Assembly: GCF_019104745.1 (NCBI RefSeq)
Contig: NZ_JAHRWL010000002.1
Location: 1,004,076 to 1,068,075, forward strand
Origin: Thalassococcus arenae
GTDB taxonomy: Bacteria; Pseudomonadota; Alphaproteobacteria; Rhodobacterales; Rhodobacteraceae
Length of the DNA stretch: 64,000 nucleotides
Direction of reading: 5' to 3'
The translations under genes were made by a program, and so were the position numbers. Position 1 is the first letter of the stretch, and each line of letters begins with the position of its first letter. Positions 17,276 to 26,391 of the stretch are shown here, piece after piece. The notes under the pieces are model-generated. The model was given only the letters and a program-made list of their open reading frames with translations, was not told the origin of the DNA and did no database searches.

Positions 17276-17607
17276 CCGGCACACCCATCTCGACGATCCG
17301 CAATCTCGGTCCGGCGATGGAACAGGCGTTCAAGCGCGCCGGCATCCCCGATGCCGAAACCCTGCGCGCGCTCGGTGCCGACGAGGCCTACCGCCAGCTC
17401 CTGCTGAACGGCACCCGCCCGCATTTCATCGGCTATTACGTGCTGCACATGGCCTTGCAGGGCCGGCCCTGGAACGATTGCAAGGGCAAGGAAAAGGCCG
17501 ATCTGCGCAAACGCTTCGACGCGCTCAAGGCCAGCGCCGCGAAAGACCCCGACAGCATGCCCGACGGCCTGTCGGGGTTTCTGCGCGACATCGGGCTCGA
17601 CAAGTGA
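17272..17607 (+). CDS. TfoX/Sxy C-terminal domain protein
   Basis: This 111-residue protein consists of the TfoX C-terminal domain, a helix-hairpin-helix-like module. The signature is IRNLGPAMEQAFKRAGI followed by LRALGADEAYRQLL and the FIGYYVLHMALQGRPW stretch. The N-terminal TfoX domain found in full Sxy proteins is absent. In gamma-proteobacteria Sxy/TfoX induces competence with CRP; the role of C-domain-only proteins in alphaproteobacteria is not established. It is coupled to the aminotransferase by an ATGA overlap. Its nearness to the GTA cluster is noted, but no functional link is shown. Confidence 0.8.
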   Translation: MTGTPISTIRNLGPAMEQAFKRAGIPDAETLRALGADEAYRQLLLNGTRPHFIGYYVLHMALQGRPWNDCKGKEKADLRKRFDALKASAAKDPDSMPDGLSGFLRDIGLDK

Positions 17608-17694
17608 CGGGCTCAGACGTCAACGTTGGGCCGCGCAAGAGCGGCGGTTGACCGGGCGGGCGCGTCGAAAACTGCCTTGACGACCCAAACCCAA

Positions 17695-17722
17695 CAAAAA
17701 AGCGCCCCGCAGGGCGCCTTTC
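17695..17722 (-). terminator. Rho-independent terminator of ndk
   Basis: On the - strand a stem with arms GCGCCC and GGGCGC (4-nt loop) is followed by a run of six or more T residues. It begins 28 bases past the ndk stop. Because A-rich sequence flanks one side only, it should work mainly for ndk and less well for the converging TfoX-C transcript. Confidence 0.85.
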
Positions 17723-17744
17723 CGTTTCGACTATCCAGACCGGT

Positions 17745-18167
17745 TCAGCCGACCAGTTCGAGCCCCGAGAAGAAGAACGAGATTTCCTGCGCGGCGGTGT
17801 CCGGCGCGTCCGAGCCGTGCACCGAGTTCTCACCCACCGATTCCGCGAACTCGGCGCGGATCGTGCCGGGGGCCGCATCGGCGGGGTTGGTCGCGCCCAT
17901 CACTTCGCGGTTCTTCACGATGGCGCCTTCGCCTTCCAGAACCTGCACGACGACCGGTTCGGATGCCATGAACTCGCACAGCTCGTCATAGAACGGGCGC
18001 TCGGCATGAACCTTGTAGAATTCGCCTGCCTGCGCCTTGGTCAGGTGAATGCGCTTCTGCGCGATGATGCGCAGGCCGGCTTCCTCGAACTTGGCGTTGA
18101 TCTTGCCGGTCAGATTGCGGCGGGTGGCGTCGGGCTTGATGATGGACAGCGTGCGTTCGGTAGCCAT
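17745..18167 (-). CDS. ndk: Nucleoside diphosphate kinase
   Basis: This 140-residue protein has full family length. It moves the gamma phosphate from ATP to other nucleoside diphosphates through a phospho-histidine. It opens [11 protein letters not shown], contains [14 protein letters not shown] and [15 protein letters not shown], and has the active-site histidine in NSVHGSD near the C-terminus. It is a single gene with its own terminator, converging on the TfoX-C gene and divergent from the YceI gene. Confidence 0.98.
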   Translation of the reverse strand: MATERTLSIIKPDATRRNLTGKINAKFEEAGLRIIAQKRIHLTKAQAGEFYKVHAERPFYDELCEFMASEPVVVQVLEGEGAIVKNREVMGATNPADAAPGTIRAEFAESVGENSVHGSDAPDTAAQEISFFFSGLELVG

Positions 18168-18323
18168 GATGATCGATCCTTTGACTGGGGCTTTGCGCCC
18201 TGAATTCCCGGGCGCCGCCTAACACGCGCCGGACGGCTTGAAAAGCCACTCCGCCGCCGATTTTTCCCATCATAGCCGAACGCCGCCGTGCCAAGGCTGG
18301 GCCGATCCGCGAAAGGCCCCATC

Positions 18324-18938
18324 ATGCGAACCCTGATCGCCGCCGCCCTGCTGCCCCTGCCCGCCCTGGCCCAGGACCTGCCCGACATTGCCTTCCAGAC
18401 CCTGACGCTCGACCCCGCGCACGCCACGATCACCTTTCGCGTCGACCACCTCGGCTTTTCGCACTACACCGCCGGCTTCGACCGCTTTGCGGCGACGCTG
18501 GATTTCGGCACCGACCGGCCGCAGGACGCCCGTCTCAGCGCGGAAATCGACGTCGCCTCGCTCGATCTGCCCAGCCCGCCCGACGGGTTCCTGGCCGAAT
18601 TGCTGGGCGCCAACTGGTTCGATGCCGCGACCCATCCGGTCATACGCTTCACTTCCGATACGATCACCCCGACCGGCGGCACGACGGCCACGGTGACGGG
18701 AACGATGCAGATGCTGGGCGTCTCGTCGCCCGTCACGATGGAAGTCACCTTCAATGGCGGTTATCCCCAAGCCGAGTGGGAACCCTATGCCCGCATCGGC
18801 TTTTCCGCCCGGGGCAGCCTCAGCCGGTCGGCCTTCGGCATGGCCATTGGCGTGCCGCCCCCGGGCAGCACGCTGGGCGTCGGCGACACCGTCAGCTTCG
18901 CCATCGAGGCCGAGTTCATCGGCCAGCCCAAACCCTGA
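18324..18938 (+). CDS. Secreted YceI family protein (first of three in the window)
   Basis: This 204-residue protein has an 18-residue-type signal peptide (MRTLIAAALLPLPALAQD) and the YceI lipocalin-like barrel: LDPAHATITFRVDHLGFSHYTAGF at the start, ANWFDAATHPVIRF in the middle, and IGFSARGSLSRSAFG near the end. YceI barrels bind long isoprenoid or lipid molecules in the periplasm, and the exact ligand is unknown. The ATG is chosen because the signal peptide starts there. The ABC-F gene follows after 42 nt. Confidence 0.9.
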   Translation: MRTLIAAALLPLPALAQDLPDIAFQTLTLDPAHATITFRVDHLGFSHYTAGFDRFAATLDFGTDRPQDARLSAEIDVASLDLPSPPDGFLAELLGANWFDAATHPVIRFTSDTITPTGGTTATVTGTMQMLGVSSPVTMEVTFNGGYPQAEWEPYARIGFSARGSLSRSAFGMAIGVPPPGSTLGVGDTVSFAIEAEFIGQPKP

Positions 18939-18980
18939 CATCCGATTGACGCCAGCCCCGCGCTGCGGCATGCACCGGCC

Positions 18981-20834
18981 ATGCTGCGCCTGAAAGACAT
19001 ATCCTTCTCGATCGAGGGCCGCCCGCTGTTCGACGGCGCCAGCGCCACGATTCCCGCCGGCCACAAGGTGGGGCTGGTGGGGCCGAACGGCACCGGCAAG
19101 ACCACGCTTTTCCGGCTCATCAAGGGCGAACTGACGCTGGACGGCGGCGAGATCGAGCTGCCCGCCCGCGCCCGCATCGGCGGCGTCGCGCAAGAGGTGC
19201 CCGCCAACGAGGTCAGCCTGTTGGACACCGTCCTGGCCGCCGACACCGAACGCGCGTCGCTGCTGGCCGAGGCCGACACCGCGACCGACAGCACCCGCAT
19301 CGCCGAAGTCCAGACCCGGCTCGCCGATATCGACGCCTGGTCGGCCGAGGCGCGCGCCAGCACCATCCTGCGCGGCCTGGGCTTCGACGACGGCGACCAG
19401 TCCCAGCCCTGCTCGGCCTTCTCCGGCGGCTGGCGGATGCGCGTCGCTCTGGCGGGCGTGCTGTTCGCGCAACCCGACCTGCTGCTGCTCGACGAACCCA
19501 CCAACTATCTCGACCTCGAAGGCGCGCTCTGGCTGGAAAGCTATCTCGCGAAATACCCCCACACCGTCATCGTCATCAGCCATGACCGCGGCCTGCTCAA
19601 CCGTGCCGTGGGCAGCATCCTGCATCTCGAGGACCGCAAGCTGACCTATTACGGCACGCCCTATGACGGCTTTGCCAGGCTGCGCGCCGAGCGCCGCGCC
19701 CAGGCCGGCGCCACGGCCAAGAAACAGGAAGCCCGCCGCGCCCATCTGCAAAGCTTCGTCGACCGCTTCCGCGCCAAGGCGTCCAAGGCCCGGCAGGCGC
19801 AGGCGCGGCTCAAGATGATCGAACGGATGGACATGGTCGCCGCCCCCGAAGACGCCGCCAAACGCGTCTTCAGCTTTCCCCAGCCCGACGAGCTTTCCCC
19901 GCCCATCATCAACATCGAAGGGGGTGCAACCGGCTACGGCAACACGACGGTTCTCAAGCGCCTCGATCTGCGCATCGACCAGGACGACCGCATCGCGCTG
20001 CTGGGCAAGAACGGCCAGGGCAAATCGACCCTGTCCAAGCTGCTGTCCGACCGCCTGCCCCTGACCGCGGGCCGCATGAACCGGTCCGGCAAGCTGCGCA
20101 TCGGCTATTTCGCCCAGCACCAGGTCGACGAATTGCACCTCGACGAAACACCGCTCCAGCACCTGCAACGCGAACGCCCCGACACCCCACCCGCGAAACT
20201 GCGCGCGCAACTGGCCGGGTTCGGGCTGATGGCGGCGCAGGCCGAGACCGAAGTCGGTCGCCTGTCCGGCGGGCAAAAGGCCCGGCTGTCGCTGCTGCTG
20301 GCAACGCTGGACGCGCCGCACCTGCTGATCCTCGACGAGCCGACCAACCATCTCGACATCGAATCGCGCGAGGCGCTGGTCGGGGCACTGACCGCCTATT
20401 CCGGCGCGGTGATCCTGGTCAGCCATGACATGCACCTGCTGTCGCTGGTGGCCGACCGGCTCTGGCTGGTTTCCGACGGTACGGTCAAACCCTACGATGA
20501 CGATCTCGACGCCTACCGCGCCATGCTTCTGGCGCGCGACACATCGGCGAAATCGGAAAAACAGAAGGAAACCAAACAGAAACGGCCCTCGCGCGATGTG
20601 ATGCTCGAACTGCGCGCCGAGGTGCGCAAATGCGAGGACCGCATCGCCAAGATCGAGGACATGCGCGACAAGCTGTCCGCCAAGCTGGCCGACCCGGCGC
20701 TGTACGAGGACGATCGCAAGGGCGATCTGGCGGTCTGGAACCGCAAATACGCCGAGGTGATGGAAGGCCTGCACCGCGCCGAGGCGCTGTGGGAAAGCGC
20801 GCTCGCGCGGCTGGACGAGGCGGAATCGGCCTGA
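18981..20834 (+). CDS. ABC-F family ATPase (Uup/YheS-like)
   Basis: This 617-residue soluble protein has two ABC cassettes and no membrane helix, the ABC-F layout. Cassette 1 has Walker A GPNGTGKTT, signature FSGGWRMR and Walker B LLLLDEPTNYLD. Cassette 2 has GKNGQGKST, LSGGQKARL and LLILDEPTNHLD. The linker between them (about residues 220-300) is rich in Lys, Arg and Ala, as expected for the arm and P-site tRNA interaction motif, and the C-terminus has a charged helical tail. ABC-F proteins act on the ribosome E-site to relieve stalling. Subfamily choice among Uup, YheS and others is not certain. Confidence 0.92.
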   Translation: MLRLKDISFSIEGRPLFDGASATIPAGHKVGLVGPNGTGKTTLFRLIKGELTLDGGEIELPARARIGGVAQEVPANEVSLLDTVLAADTERASLLAEADTATDSTRIAEVQTRLADIDAWSAEARASTILRGLGFDDGDQSQPCSAFSGGWRMRVALAGVLFAQPDLLLLDEPTNYLDLEGALWLESYLAKYPHTVIVISHDRGLLNRAVGSILHLEDRKLTYYGTPYDGFARLRAERRAQAGATAKKQEARRAHLQSFVDRFRAKASKARQAQARLKMIERMDMVAAPEDAAKRVFSFPQPDELSPPIINIEGGATGYGNTTVLKRLDLRIDQDDRIALLGKNGQGKSTLSKLLSDRLPLTAGRMNRSGKLRIGYFAQHQVDELHLDETPLQHLQRERPDTPPAKLRAQLAGFGLMAAQAETEVGRLSGGQKARLSLLLATLDAPHLLILDEPTNHLDIESREALVGALTAYSGAVILVSHDMHLLSLVADRLWLVSDGTVKPYDDDLDAYRAMLLARDTSAKSEKQKETKQKRPSRDVMLELRAEVRKCEDRIAKIEDMRDKLSAKLADPALYEDDRKGDLAVWNRKYAEVMEGLHRAEALWESALARLDEAESA

Positions 20835-20895
20835 CCGGCCGCTCCGGGGTCATCGGCATCGTCGTCGCGGCCGTTGCGGCGCGCCAGGGCCGCCG

Positions 20896-22473
20896 TCAAA
20901 CCCCCATCAGCACCCGCGCCGCCCGGATCAGCACCATCGGGTCCAGATCGGTCCGCGCCACGGGCGGCGGCGGCGATACACGCCCGGTCAACCGTGCCGC
21001 GGCGGTCCGTGCCGACCGCACCGAGTATTCCACCGTAAAGACGCAATCGCGCGGCAATTCGCAGAACTGGCCGATCACCGCGAAATTGCGCGCGCCGGTC
21101 GGCACCGGATCGGGGCGGTCCCCCGGCTGGCGGGGCATGAACTGGCTGGTGATGAACGGCATCCGGCAAACCCGCACCCGTGCGCCGTCGAACCAGCGCC
21201 GCTGTTCCGGCGTCAGCCGCAACTGGCCGAACAGCTCTTCCAGGATTTCATCACCGGTCGCGTCCCACATCGGTTTGTGCACGAAATCGCCCGGCCGGTC
21301 GCCCCGCAACCCATAGCCCCACAAGGTGTAGGTGCCGTGTTTCTGACCGCGGAAATGCGGCTGGTGAAACAGCACGATCGACAGCGTCCAGCCGGACCCC
21401 GCAAAGGTCACCAGCCCGCCGGTCCCCGTCCGGTTTCCGGTGAAATCCTCCATGAATTCAAAGAAATCCGGCCCATCCAGCGTGACGGTAAAGGAATGCC
21501 ACGCGCTGCGTCCGGTGTCGCCGCAGAACACTTCGGGCCGGCCAAAGCCTTCGTTTGCGGTGGCCAGGCGCCGCCACAGCGTCCAGGCACCGCTCTCCCG
21601 GTCGGCCCGCGACGGCGCCGCGTCATTCGTGCCCAGCGTCGAGCCGTCCGTCATCGACCCCAGCGTCAGGTAGACCCGGTCGATTTCCGAGACCGGCACC
21701 GTTTCGCCATCCGACAGGATTATCGCGGTGGCGACACGGTCCTGCCGCGTCCCGCCGATCGTGACATCCGTCACCGCCGTGTCGGTGCGGATCTGCACAT
21801 CTCGGGCCCGCAGCCAGTCGACGATCGGCGCGATGATCGAATCGTACTGGTTGTAGCGGGTGCGCAATATCCCCTCGATCCGGGTAAATCCGGGAAACAG
21901 ATGGATGAAGCGCCGCAGGTAGCGCCGCATCTCTGCCGCGGAATGCCAGGGCTGAAAGGAAAACATCGTCGACCACATCAGCCAGAAATTGCTTTCGAAA
22001 AAGCCCGGGTTGAACCAGTCCTCGATCGTGCGCGGGCCCAGACCGCCCTCGCGATGCAGGATCAGGCGGTTGATGTCGACGATGTCCTGCGCGCTCAGCA
22101 GCAGGTCGAACCGGTCCTCGGCCGGGGCGCCATCGCGCACCAGCCGGCAATTCGAAGACCCCGGCACCATGCGGTTGAACGCCAGGATGTCGTCGCGAAC
22201 CGAAACGGCCGGATCGTCCGCCGACGGGATCGACCCCAGCAGATCGAAGGTGCAGGCGAAATGGTCCTCGAACATCCGCCCGCCGCGGGCCAGATACCCC
22301 GTTTCGGCCTCGCCCGATCCGTCCAGCGATCCCCCCGCCACCCCAAGCTGCTCGTAAAGGCGAACGCGGTCTCCGGCGACCCCGGCATCGCGGACCAGAA
22401 AAACCGCCGTCGCCAGGCCGGCGATCCCGGCGCCGACGATATGATGCTGTGCCTGCCCTGTGCTTTCCGTCAT
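20896..22473 (-). CDS. ohyA: Oleate hydratase (MCRA family)
   Basis: This 525-residue FAD-dependent fatty-acid hydratase adds water across the cis-9 double bond of unsaturated fatty acids to make 10-hydroxy acids. The N-terminus has the FAD motif IVGAGIAGLATAVFLVRDAG and the ensuing GGSLDGSG. The family landmarks FNRMVPGSSNCRL, NFWLMWSTMFSFQPWHSAAEMRRY and TRYNQYDSIIAP are present, as is the C-terminal QFCELPRDCVFTVEYSVRSA. The ATG at 22473 begins just before the FAD motif; residues further upstream in the same frame are not protein-like. It is a single gene, convergent with ABC-F and divergent from marC. Confidence 0.9.
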   Translation of the reverse strand: MTESTGQAQHHIVGAGIAGLATAVFLVRDAGVAGDRVRLYEQLGVAGGSLDGSGEAETGYLARGGRMFEDHFACTFDLLGSIPSADDPAVSVRDDILAFNRMVPGSSNCRLVRDGAPAEDRFDLLLSAQDIVDINRLILHREGGLGPRTIEDWFNPGFFESNFWLMWSTMFSFQPWHSAAEMRRYLRRFIHLFPGFTRIEGILRTRYNQYDSIIAPIVDWLRARDVQIRTDTAVTDVTIGGTRQDRVATAIILSDGETVPVSEIDRVYLTLGSMTDGSTLGTNDAAPSRADRESGAWTLWRRLATANEGFGRPEVFCGDTGRSAWHSFTVTLDGPDFFEFMEDFTGNRTGTGGLVTFAGSGWTLSIVLFHQPHFRGQKHGTYTLWGYGLRGDRPGDFVHKPMWDATGDEILEELFGQLRLTPEQRRWFDGARVRVCRMPFITSQFMPRQPGDRPDPVPTGARNFAVIGQFCELPRDCVFTVEYSVRSARTAAARLTGRVSPPPPVARTDLDPMVLIRAARVLMGV

Positions 22474-22596
22474 GTCCGCCTCCGCCCGTGCGTGTCCGTG
22501 CTGCCGGCCAAGTCTAGGGTCGCCCGACCGGTCGGACCTGTCGCCGATCAATCGGCGGGGCTGGACGAGGTGATGCGAAACGGCTAGCCGTCGGCC

Positions 22597-23226
22597 ATGG
22601 ACGCGACCTTCTACATCACCGCGTTCGCCACGCTGTTCGTGGTGATCGACCCGATCGGGCTGACGCCGATCTTCATCGCGCTGACCAGCGGCGCCGATGC
22701 CGCGCATCGCCGTGCCGTGGCGCTGCGGGCCTGCCTGGTCGCGGCCGGGATCCTCGCGCTGTTCGCGTTCCTCGGCGAGGCGGTTCTGGGCTTCATCGGC
22801 ATTTCCATGCCGGCGTTCCGGATCGCGGGCGGCATCCTGCTGTTCCTGACCGCGCTCGACATGCTGTTCGAACGCCGCACCAAGCGGCGCAAGGGCGCCG
22901 CCGACGAAGAAGAGCATCCCGACCCCTCGGTCTTTCCCATCGCCATTCCGCTGATCGCCGGGCCCGGCGCCATCGCGACGATCATCCTGCTGATGGGGCG
23001 CAGCCAGGACGCCGCGCAGATGGCCGGCGTGCTGGGCGTCGCCGCCAGCGTGCTGGTCATCGTGCTGCTGTTCTTTCTCATGGCGGGGGTGATCGAACGG
23101 GCGCTCGGCAAGACCGGGATCACCGTGGTGACGCGGTTGCTGGGCATGCTGCTGGCGGCGTTGTCGGTGCAGTTCGTGCTGGACGGGTTGCGGGATTTCG
23201 GTATCGCCACCGCGGCAACCCTGTAA
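22597..23226 (+). CDS. MarC family integral membrane protein
   Basis: This 209-residue protein has six predicted membrane helices, the MarC (UPF0056) layout. Landmarks are FVVIDPIGLTPIFIALT in helix 1, FRIAGGILLFLTALDML, FPIAIPLIAGPGAIATIILLMG and the C-terminal RLLGMLLAALSVQFVLDGL. Despite the name, this family is not involved in multiple antibiotic resistance and its transported substrate is unknown. A short charged loop (RRTKRRKGAADEEEHPD) divides the halves. Confidence 0.9.
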   Translation: MDATFYITAFATLFVVIDPIGLTPIFIALTSGADAAHRRAVALRACLVAAGILALFAFLGEAVLGFIGISMPAFRIAGGILLFLTALDMLFERRTKRRKGAADEEEHPDPSVFPIAIPLIAGPGAIATIILLMGRSQDAAQMAGVLGVAASVLVIVLLFFLMAGVIERALGKTGITVVTRLLGMLLAALSVQFVLDGLRDFGIATAATL

Positions 23227-23275
23227 TTCCGTACCGAACGGACCTATTTCAGGACGTATTGCTGGAGGGAAACCC

Positions 23276-23857
23276 GTGACCGGAGACGATATCGGCAGCC
23301 TGATCTATCTTGGTGCGCTCGGAGCGGCGCTGGCGGCATGGTATGTCGTGGCCAATCGCGGCGCGATGAACAAGATGCTGCAGCAGGCGGCTCTTTGGGC
23401 GTTGATTTTCCTCGGTGTCATAGCGGCTTACGGGCTGTGGGGCGACATCCGCCAGACGGTCGCGCCGCAGCAATCGGTCTTTGCCGAGGATGGCCGGATC
23501 GCCCTGCCCCGGGCGCCTGACGGGCATTACTACGCGACGCTCGACATCAACGGCTCGCCCACCCGCTTCGTCGTCGACACCGGCGCCACCGCGATGGTGC
23601 TGACGCTGGACGACGCGCGCCGCGCGGGCTTGCAGGAAAGCGACCTCGCGTTCTTTTCCGAAGCGATGACCGCCAACGGCCCGGTCAAGACCGCGCCCGT
23701 GCGGCTCGACAGCGTGACCTTCGGACCCTTCGAGGATCGCGGCGTGCGCGCCTTCGTCAACAGCGGCGAGATGGACCAGTCGCTGCTGGGCATGACGTAT
23801 CTTCAGCATTTCGGGCGGGTTACGATCACCGGCGGCGAGATGGTGCTGGAACGCTAG
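23276..23857 (+). CDS. TIGR02281 clan AA aspartic protease, membrane-anchored
   Basis: This 193-residue protein has two N-terminal membrane segments (GSLIYLGALGAALAAWYVV and LWALIFLGVIAAYGLW), then a single-lobe retropepsin-like domain facing the periplasm. The catalytic motif is FVVDTGATAMVL (DTGA), and the second conserved part is DQSLLGMTYLQHF. As in retropepsins it should act as a dimer. It starts with GTG preceded by GGAGG. Its stop codon is shared in the palindromic CTAG with the converging holC gene, a four-base tail overlap. Confidence 0.9.
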   Translation: MTGDDIGSLIYLGALGAALAAWYVVANRGAMNKMLQQAALWALIFLGVIAAYGLWGDIRQTVAPQQSVFAEDGRIALPRAPDGHYYATLDINGSPTRFVVDTGATAMVLTLDDARRAGLQESDLAFFSEAMTANGPVKTAPVRLDSVTFGPFEDRGVRAFVNSGEMDQSLLGMTYLQHFGRVTITGGEMVLER

Positions 23858-24321
23858 GCGTTCGGTTCGGCCTCGGCCTTCTTCTCCCAGCGGCCCGACT
23901 CCTCGGACCAGTATTGCGCGGCGCATCCGGCATCGGTCAACGCCTTCCACTGGCCGCGCGCCGCTTGCACCGCGGCGTCGTCATGGCCGTCGAACAGGAT
24001 GCAGACCCGCTGCATCGCCGCAACCTCTGCGGCGGAAACCTCGGCGCCATCGATGGCCATGAGACAAGACGGATCGTTGGTCGCATCGGCTTGGGTCAGC
24101 AGCACCGGCTGACGCGCGTCATGCGGGCCGCCGGACAACCCGTGCGGCAGGAACCCGTCCTCGGGCCCCAGCCACAGCTGTTCGTCCAGGGTTTCCAGAT
24201 GCGCCCTGTCGGGTCCACGCACGGCGACCCGCCAGCCGGCCTCGAGCGCCTTGCCCAGCAAGAGCGGCAAGGTCGCCTCGAGCGGCTTTCGCGTCAGGTG
24301 GTAGAAAAACACCGCGCCCAT
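23854..24321 (-). CDS. holC: DNA polymerase III subunit chi
   Basis: This 155-residue protein has the HolC features: the FYHLTRKPLEATLPLLLGKALEAGWR N-terminus, LDEQLWL with the DSQLWT-type motif, FLPHG, PVLLTQ and the ILFDGHDDAAVQAARGQWK stretch. Chi links the clamp loader to SSB at the replication fork. The ATG overlaps the stop of the upstream VOC gene by one base (TGATG); a GTG three bases earlier is an alternative. pepA, VOC and holC form one co-directional group, and pepA next to holC is a common proteobacterial arrangement. Confidence 0.92.
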   Translation of the reverse strand: MGAVFFYHLTRKPLEATLPLLLGKALEAGWRVAVRGPDRAHLETLDEQLWLGPEDGFLPHGLSGGPHDARQPVLLTQADATNDPSCLMAIDGAEVSAAEVAAMQRVCILFDGHDDAAVQAARGQWKALTDAGCAAQYWSEESGRWEKKAEAEPNA

Positions 24322-24731
24322 CACGCCTCCGCGCGGGGATCGTAGTCCCCGAAAGACCAGATATGTCCTTCGGGGTCGGCAAGGGTGAAATTCGCCCCGC
24401 CATAGGGCTGATCTTCGAGCGGCATCAGGATCTCGGCGCCCGCCGCCCTGGCGCGGTCGTAATGCGCTTGCAGCGTCGCGCGGTCGGGCAGCACGGCGTA
24501 GATCGTCGTGGTTTCCCGGCCGCCGATATCACCCGGGTCTGCCATGTAGCGATCGAACGGGCCGTCATTGGGCGGTCCGAACATCATCAGGCCGGCGCCA
24601 AGCGCGATCTGGGCATGCTGGATGCGGCCGGCATCGTCGCGGTACACGGCATGGGCGGGCAGGTTCAGGACGTCGTTGATGAAACGCAACGCGGCCTCGC
24701 AATCGCGGTAACGGGTGGCGGGGATCAGCAT
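24321..24731 (-). CDS. VOC (glyoxalase/bleomycin-resistance fold) family protein
   Basis: This 136-residue protein of the PhnB-like VOC type opens MLIPATRYRDCEAALRFINDVL. It contains AQIALGAGLMMFGPP and ends NFTLADPEGHIWSFGDYDP. The His and Glu positions that bind metal in active VOC enzymes are only partly evident, so it may be an enzyme or a binding protein. The substrate is unknown. It lies between pepA and holC, 58 nt after pepA and coupled to holC. Confidence 0.85.
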   Translation of the reverse strand: MLIPATRYRDCEAALRFINDVLNLPAHAVYRDDAGRIQHAQIALGAGLMMFGPPNDGPFDRYMADPGDIGGRETTTIYAVLPDRATLQAHYDRARAAGAEILMPLEDQPYGGANFTLADPEGHIWSFGDYDPRAEA

Positions 24732-24789
24732 GGGCACGGTCCTCTCTGGGTCCACGATAGCCGATTCGGACGATGCCGGAAGTTGCCCG

Positions 24790-26250
24790 TCAGCTTTCGA
24801 ACCGATCCCTGACGAGGCGGTCCAACGACAACACGCCCCAGCCGGTCGCGCCCTGCGGAGCCAGGACCGTATCCTTGGCGATATGCGCAACGCCCGCAAT
24901 GTCCAGATGAATCCAGGGCGTGCCTTCCTTGACGAAACGCTGCAGGAACTGCGCCGCGGTGATCGCGCCCGCGGGACGGCCGCCGACATTCTTCATGTCG
25001 GCCAGCGGCGATTTCAGCATCTCGTCATAGGCGGGGGCCAACGGCATGCGCCAGGCGCCTTCGCCTTCGGTCTGCGCGGCCTTCAGGAAATCCCCGGCCA
25101 GCCCGTCATCGTTGGAAAACACCGCCGCGTTCTCGTGCCCGAGCGCGATGATGCAGGCCCCGGTCAGCGTGGCGAGATCGATCATCGCCGCCGGCTTTTC
25201 GGCCTCCTGCACGTGCCACATAATATCGGCAAGAACCAGCCGGCCCTCGGCATCGGTGTTGATGACCTCGATCGTGTCGCCCTTCATCGAGCGCACGATA
25301 TCGCCCGGGCGCTGCGCATTGCCCGAAGGCATGTTTTCGACCAGGCCGACGATGCCCACCACATGCGCCTTGGCCTTGCGCAGGGCCAGCGTCTTCATCA
25401 CGCCTGCCACGACGCCCGCACCGCCCATGTCCATGGTCATGTCTTCCATGCCGGCGGCGGGTTTCAGCGAAATGCCGCCAGTGTCAAAGACCACGCCCTT
25501 GCCGACCAGTGCCAGCGGCGCGTCCTTGGCCCCCTTCCACCGCATGACGACCACCTTGGACGGCGCCTCCGACCCCTGACCGACCGCCAGCAGGGCGCCC
25601 ATGCCCAGTTTGGCCAGTTCCGGTTCTTCCAGCACCTTGACCTCGACGCCCAGTTCGCTCAGCCCCTGCAGGCGCGAGGCGAATTCGGTCGTGGTCAGCA
25701 CGTTGGCCGGTTCATTGACCAGGTCGCGGGTAAAGAAAGCGCCCTGCGCGGCCGCCATCATCGGTGCGGCAGCCTGTTTCGCGTCGTCGGGTCTGGAGCA
25801 CATCACGACGGCCTTGCCCGGCGTCTTGGTCTCTTCCGTCTTGTGATCGGAAAAGGCGTAGCTGCGCAGCGCCAGGCCAAGCGCGATGTCGGCCGGGCGC
25901 GATACGGATTCGGCCAGCACGGTGACGGGTTTGTCCGCCGCCGCGGCGATGGCCGCGCCGGCCTTGCGCGCCTCGGCCGCCGACGGGCGCCGGTCGAGCT
26001 TGATCACCAGCACCGCCTCGGCCGCCATCCCGGCGGGAAAGTTCAGCCGCAGACTGTCGCCGGGCTTGGTCTTGTCCCAGGCGTCGCCGTCAACCGCACG
26101 CGCAACGGCGCCCTTGGTCAGGCGGTTGAGACGCCGAGCGCCGGGGCTCATCTTGCGGTCGGCGGGCACGAACACCGCAACCCAGCCCGGCGCCTCGGCC
26201 AGCATGTCGAGATCGGTCGCCCGGAATTCCAACTGTCGCAATGCGGTCAT
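24790..26250 (-). CDS. pepA: Leucyl aminopeptidase (M17 family)
   Basis: This 486-residue protein of family length is a hexameric di-metal aminopeptidase. The C-terminal catalytic domain carries the metal and active-site stretches VGKGVVFDTGGISLKPAAGM (Lys and Asp ligands), MKGDTIEVINTDAEGRLVLAD with the signature NTDAEGRL, and DLATLTGACIIALG. The N-terminal domain of about 170 residues is divergent, as usual. It works in the cytoplasm in peptide turnover. It is divergent from the lptF operon with about 140 bp between the starts. Confidence 0.96.
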   Translation of the reverse strand: MTALRQLEFRATDLDMLAEAPGWVAVFVPADRKMSPGARRLNRLTKGAVARAVDGDAWDKTKPGDSLRLNFPAGMAAEAVLVIKLDRRPSAAEARKAGAAIAAAADKPVTVLAESVSRPADIALGLALRSYAFSDHKTEETKTPGKAVVMCSRPDDAKQAAAPMMAAAQGAFFTRDLVNEPANVLTTTEFASRLQGLSELGVEVKVLEEPELAKLGMGALLAVGQGSEAPSKVVVMRWKGAKDAPLALVGKGVVFDTGGISLKPAAGMEDMTMDMGGAGVVAGVMKTLALRKAKAHVVGIVGLVENMPSGNAQRPGDIVRSMKGDTIEVINTDAEGRLVLADIMWHVQEAEKPAAMIDLATLTGACIIALGHENAAVFSNDDGLAGDFLKAAQTEGEGAWRMPLAPAYDEMLKSPLADMKNVGGRPAGAITAAQFLQRFVKEGTPWIHLDIAGVAHIAKDTVLAPQGATGWGVLSLDRLVRDRFES

Positions 26251-26391
26251 CGTCTACCCCTTTTGTCGTGTGCCTCGCGGTCTTGTCCCGATTAGGTAGC
26301 GGCCCGCCACCGCAAAGGCCAGTGCCGCCTTTTCCGCCTCGCCCCGATCCGCTAGGGTCGCCCCCAATTGTCGCCTTGGGGGCTTCGTCGC

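Noticed and set aside
18270-20774. An 834-codon open frame on the - strand
   Set aside because: It is a mirror of the ABC-F gene, rich in Gln, Gly and Arg, without any recognisable fold.
24715-26295. A 526-codon open frame on the + strand
   Set aside because: It is antisense to pepA, which has complete catalytic motifs; the translation is low-complexity.
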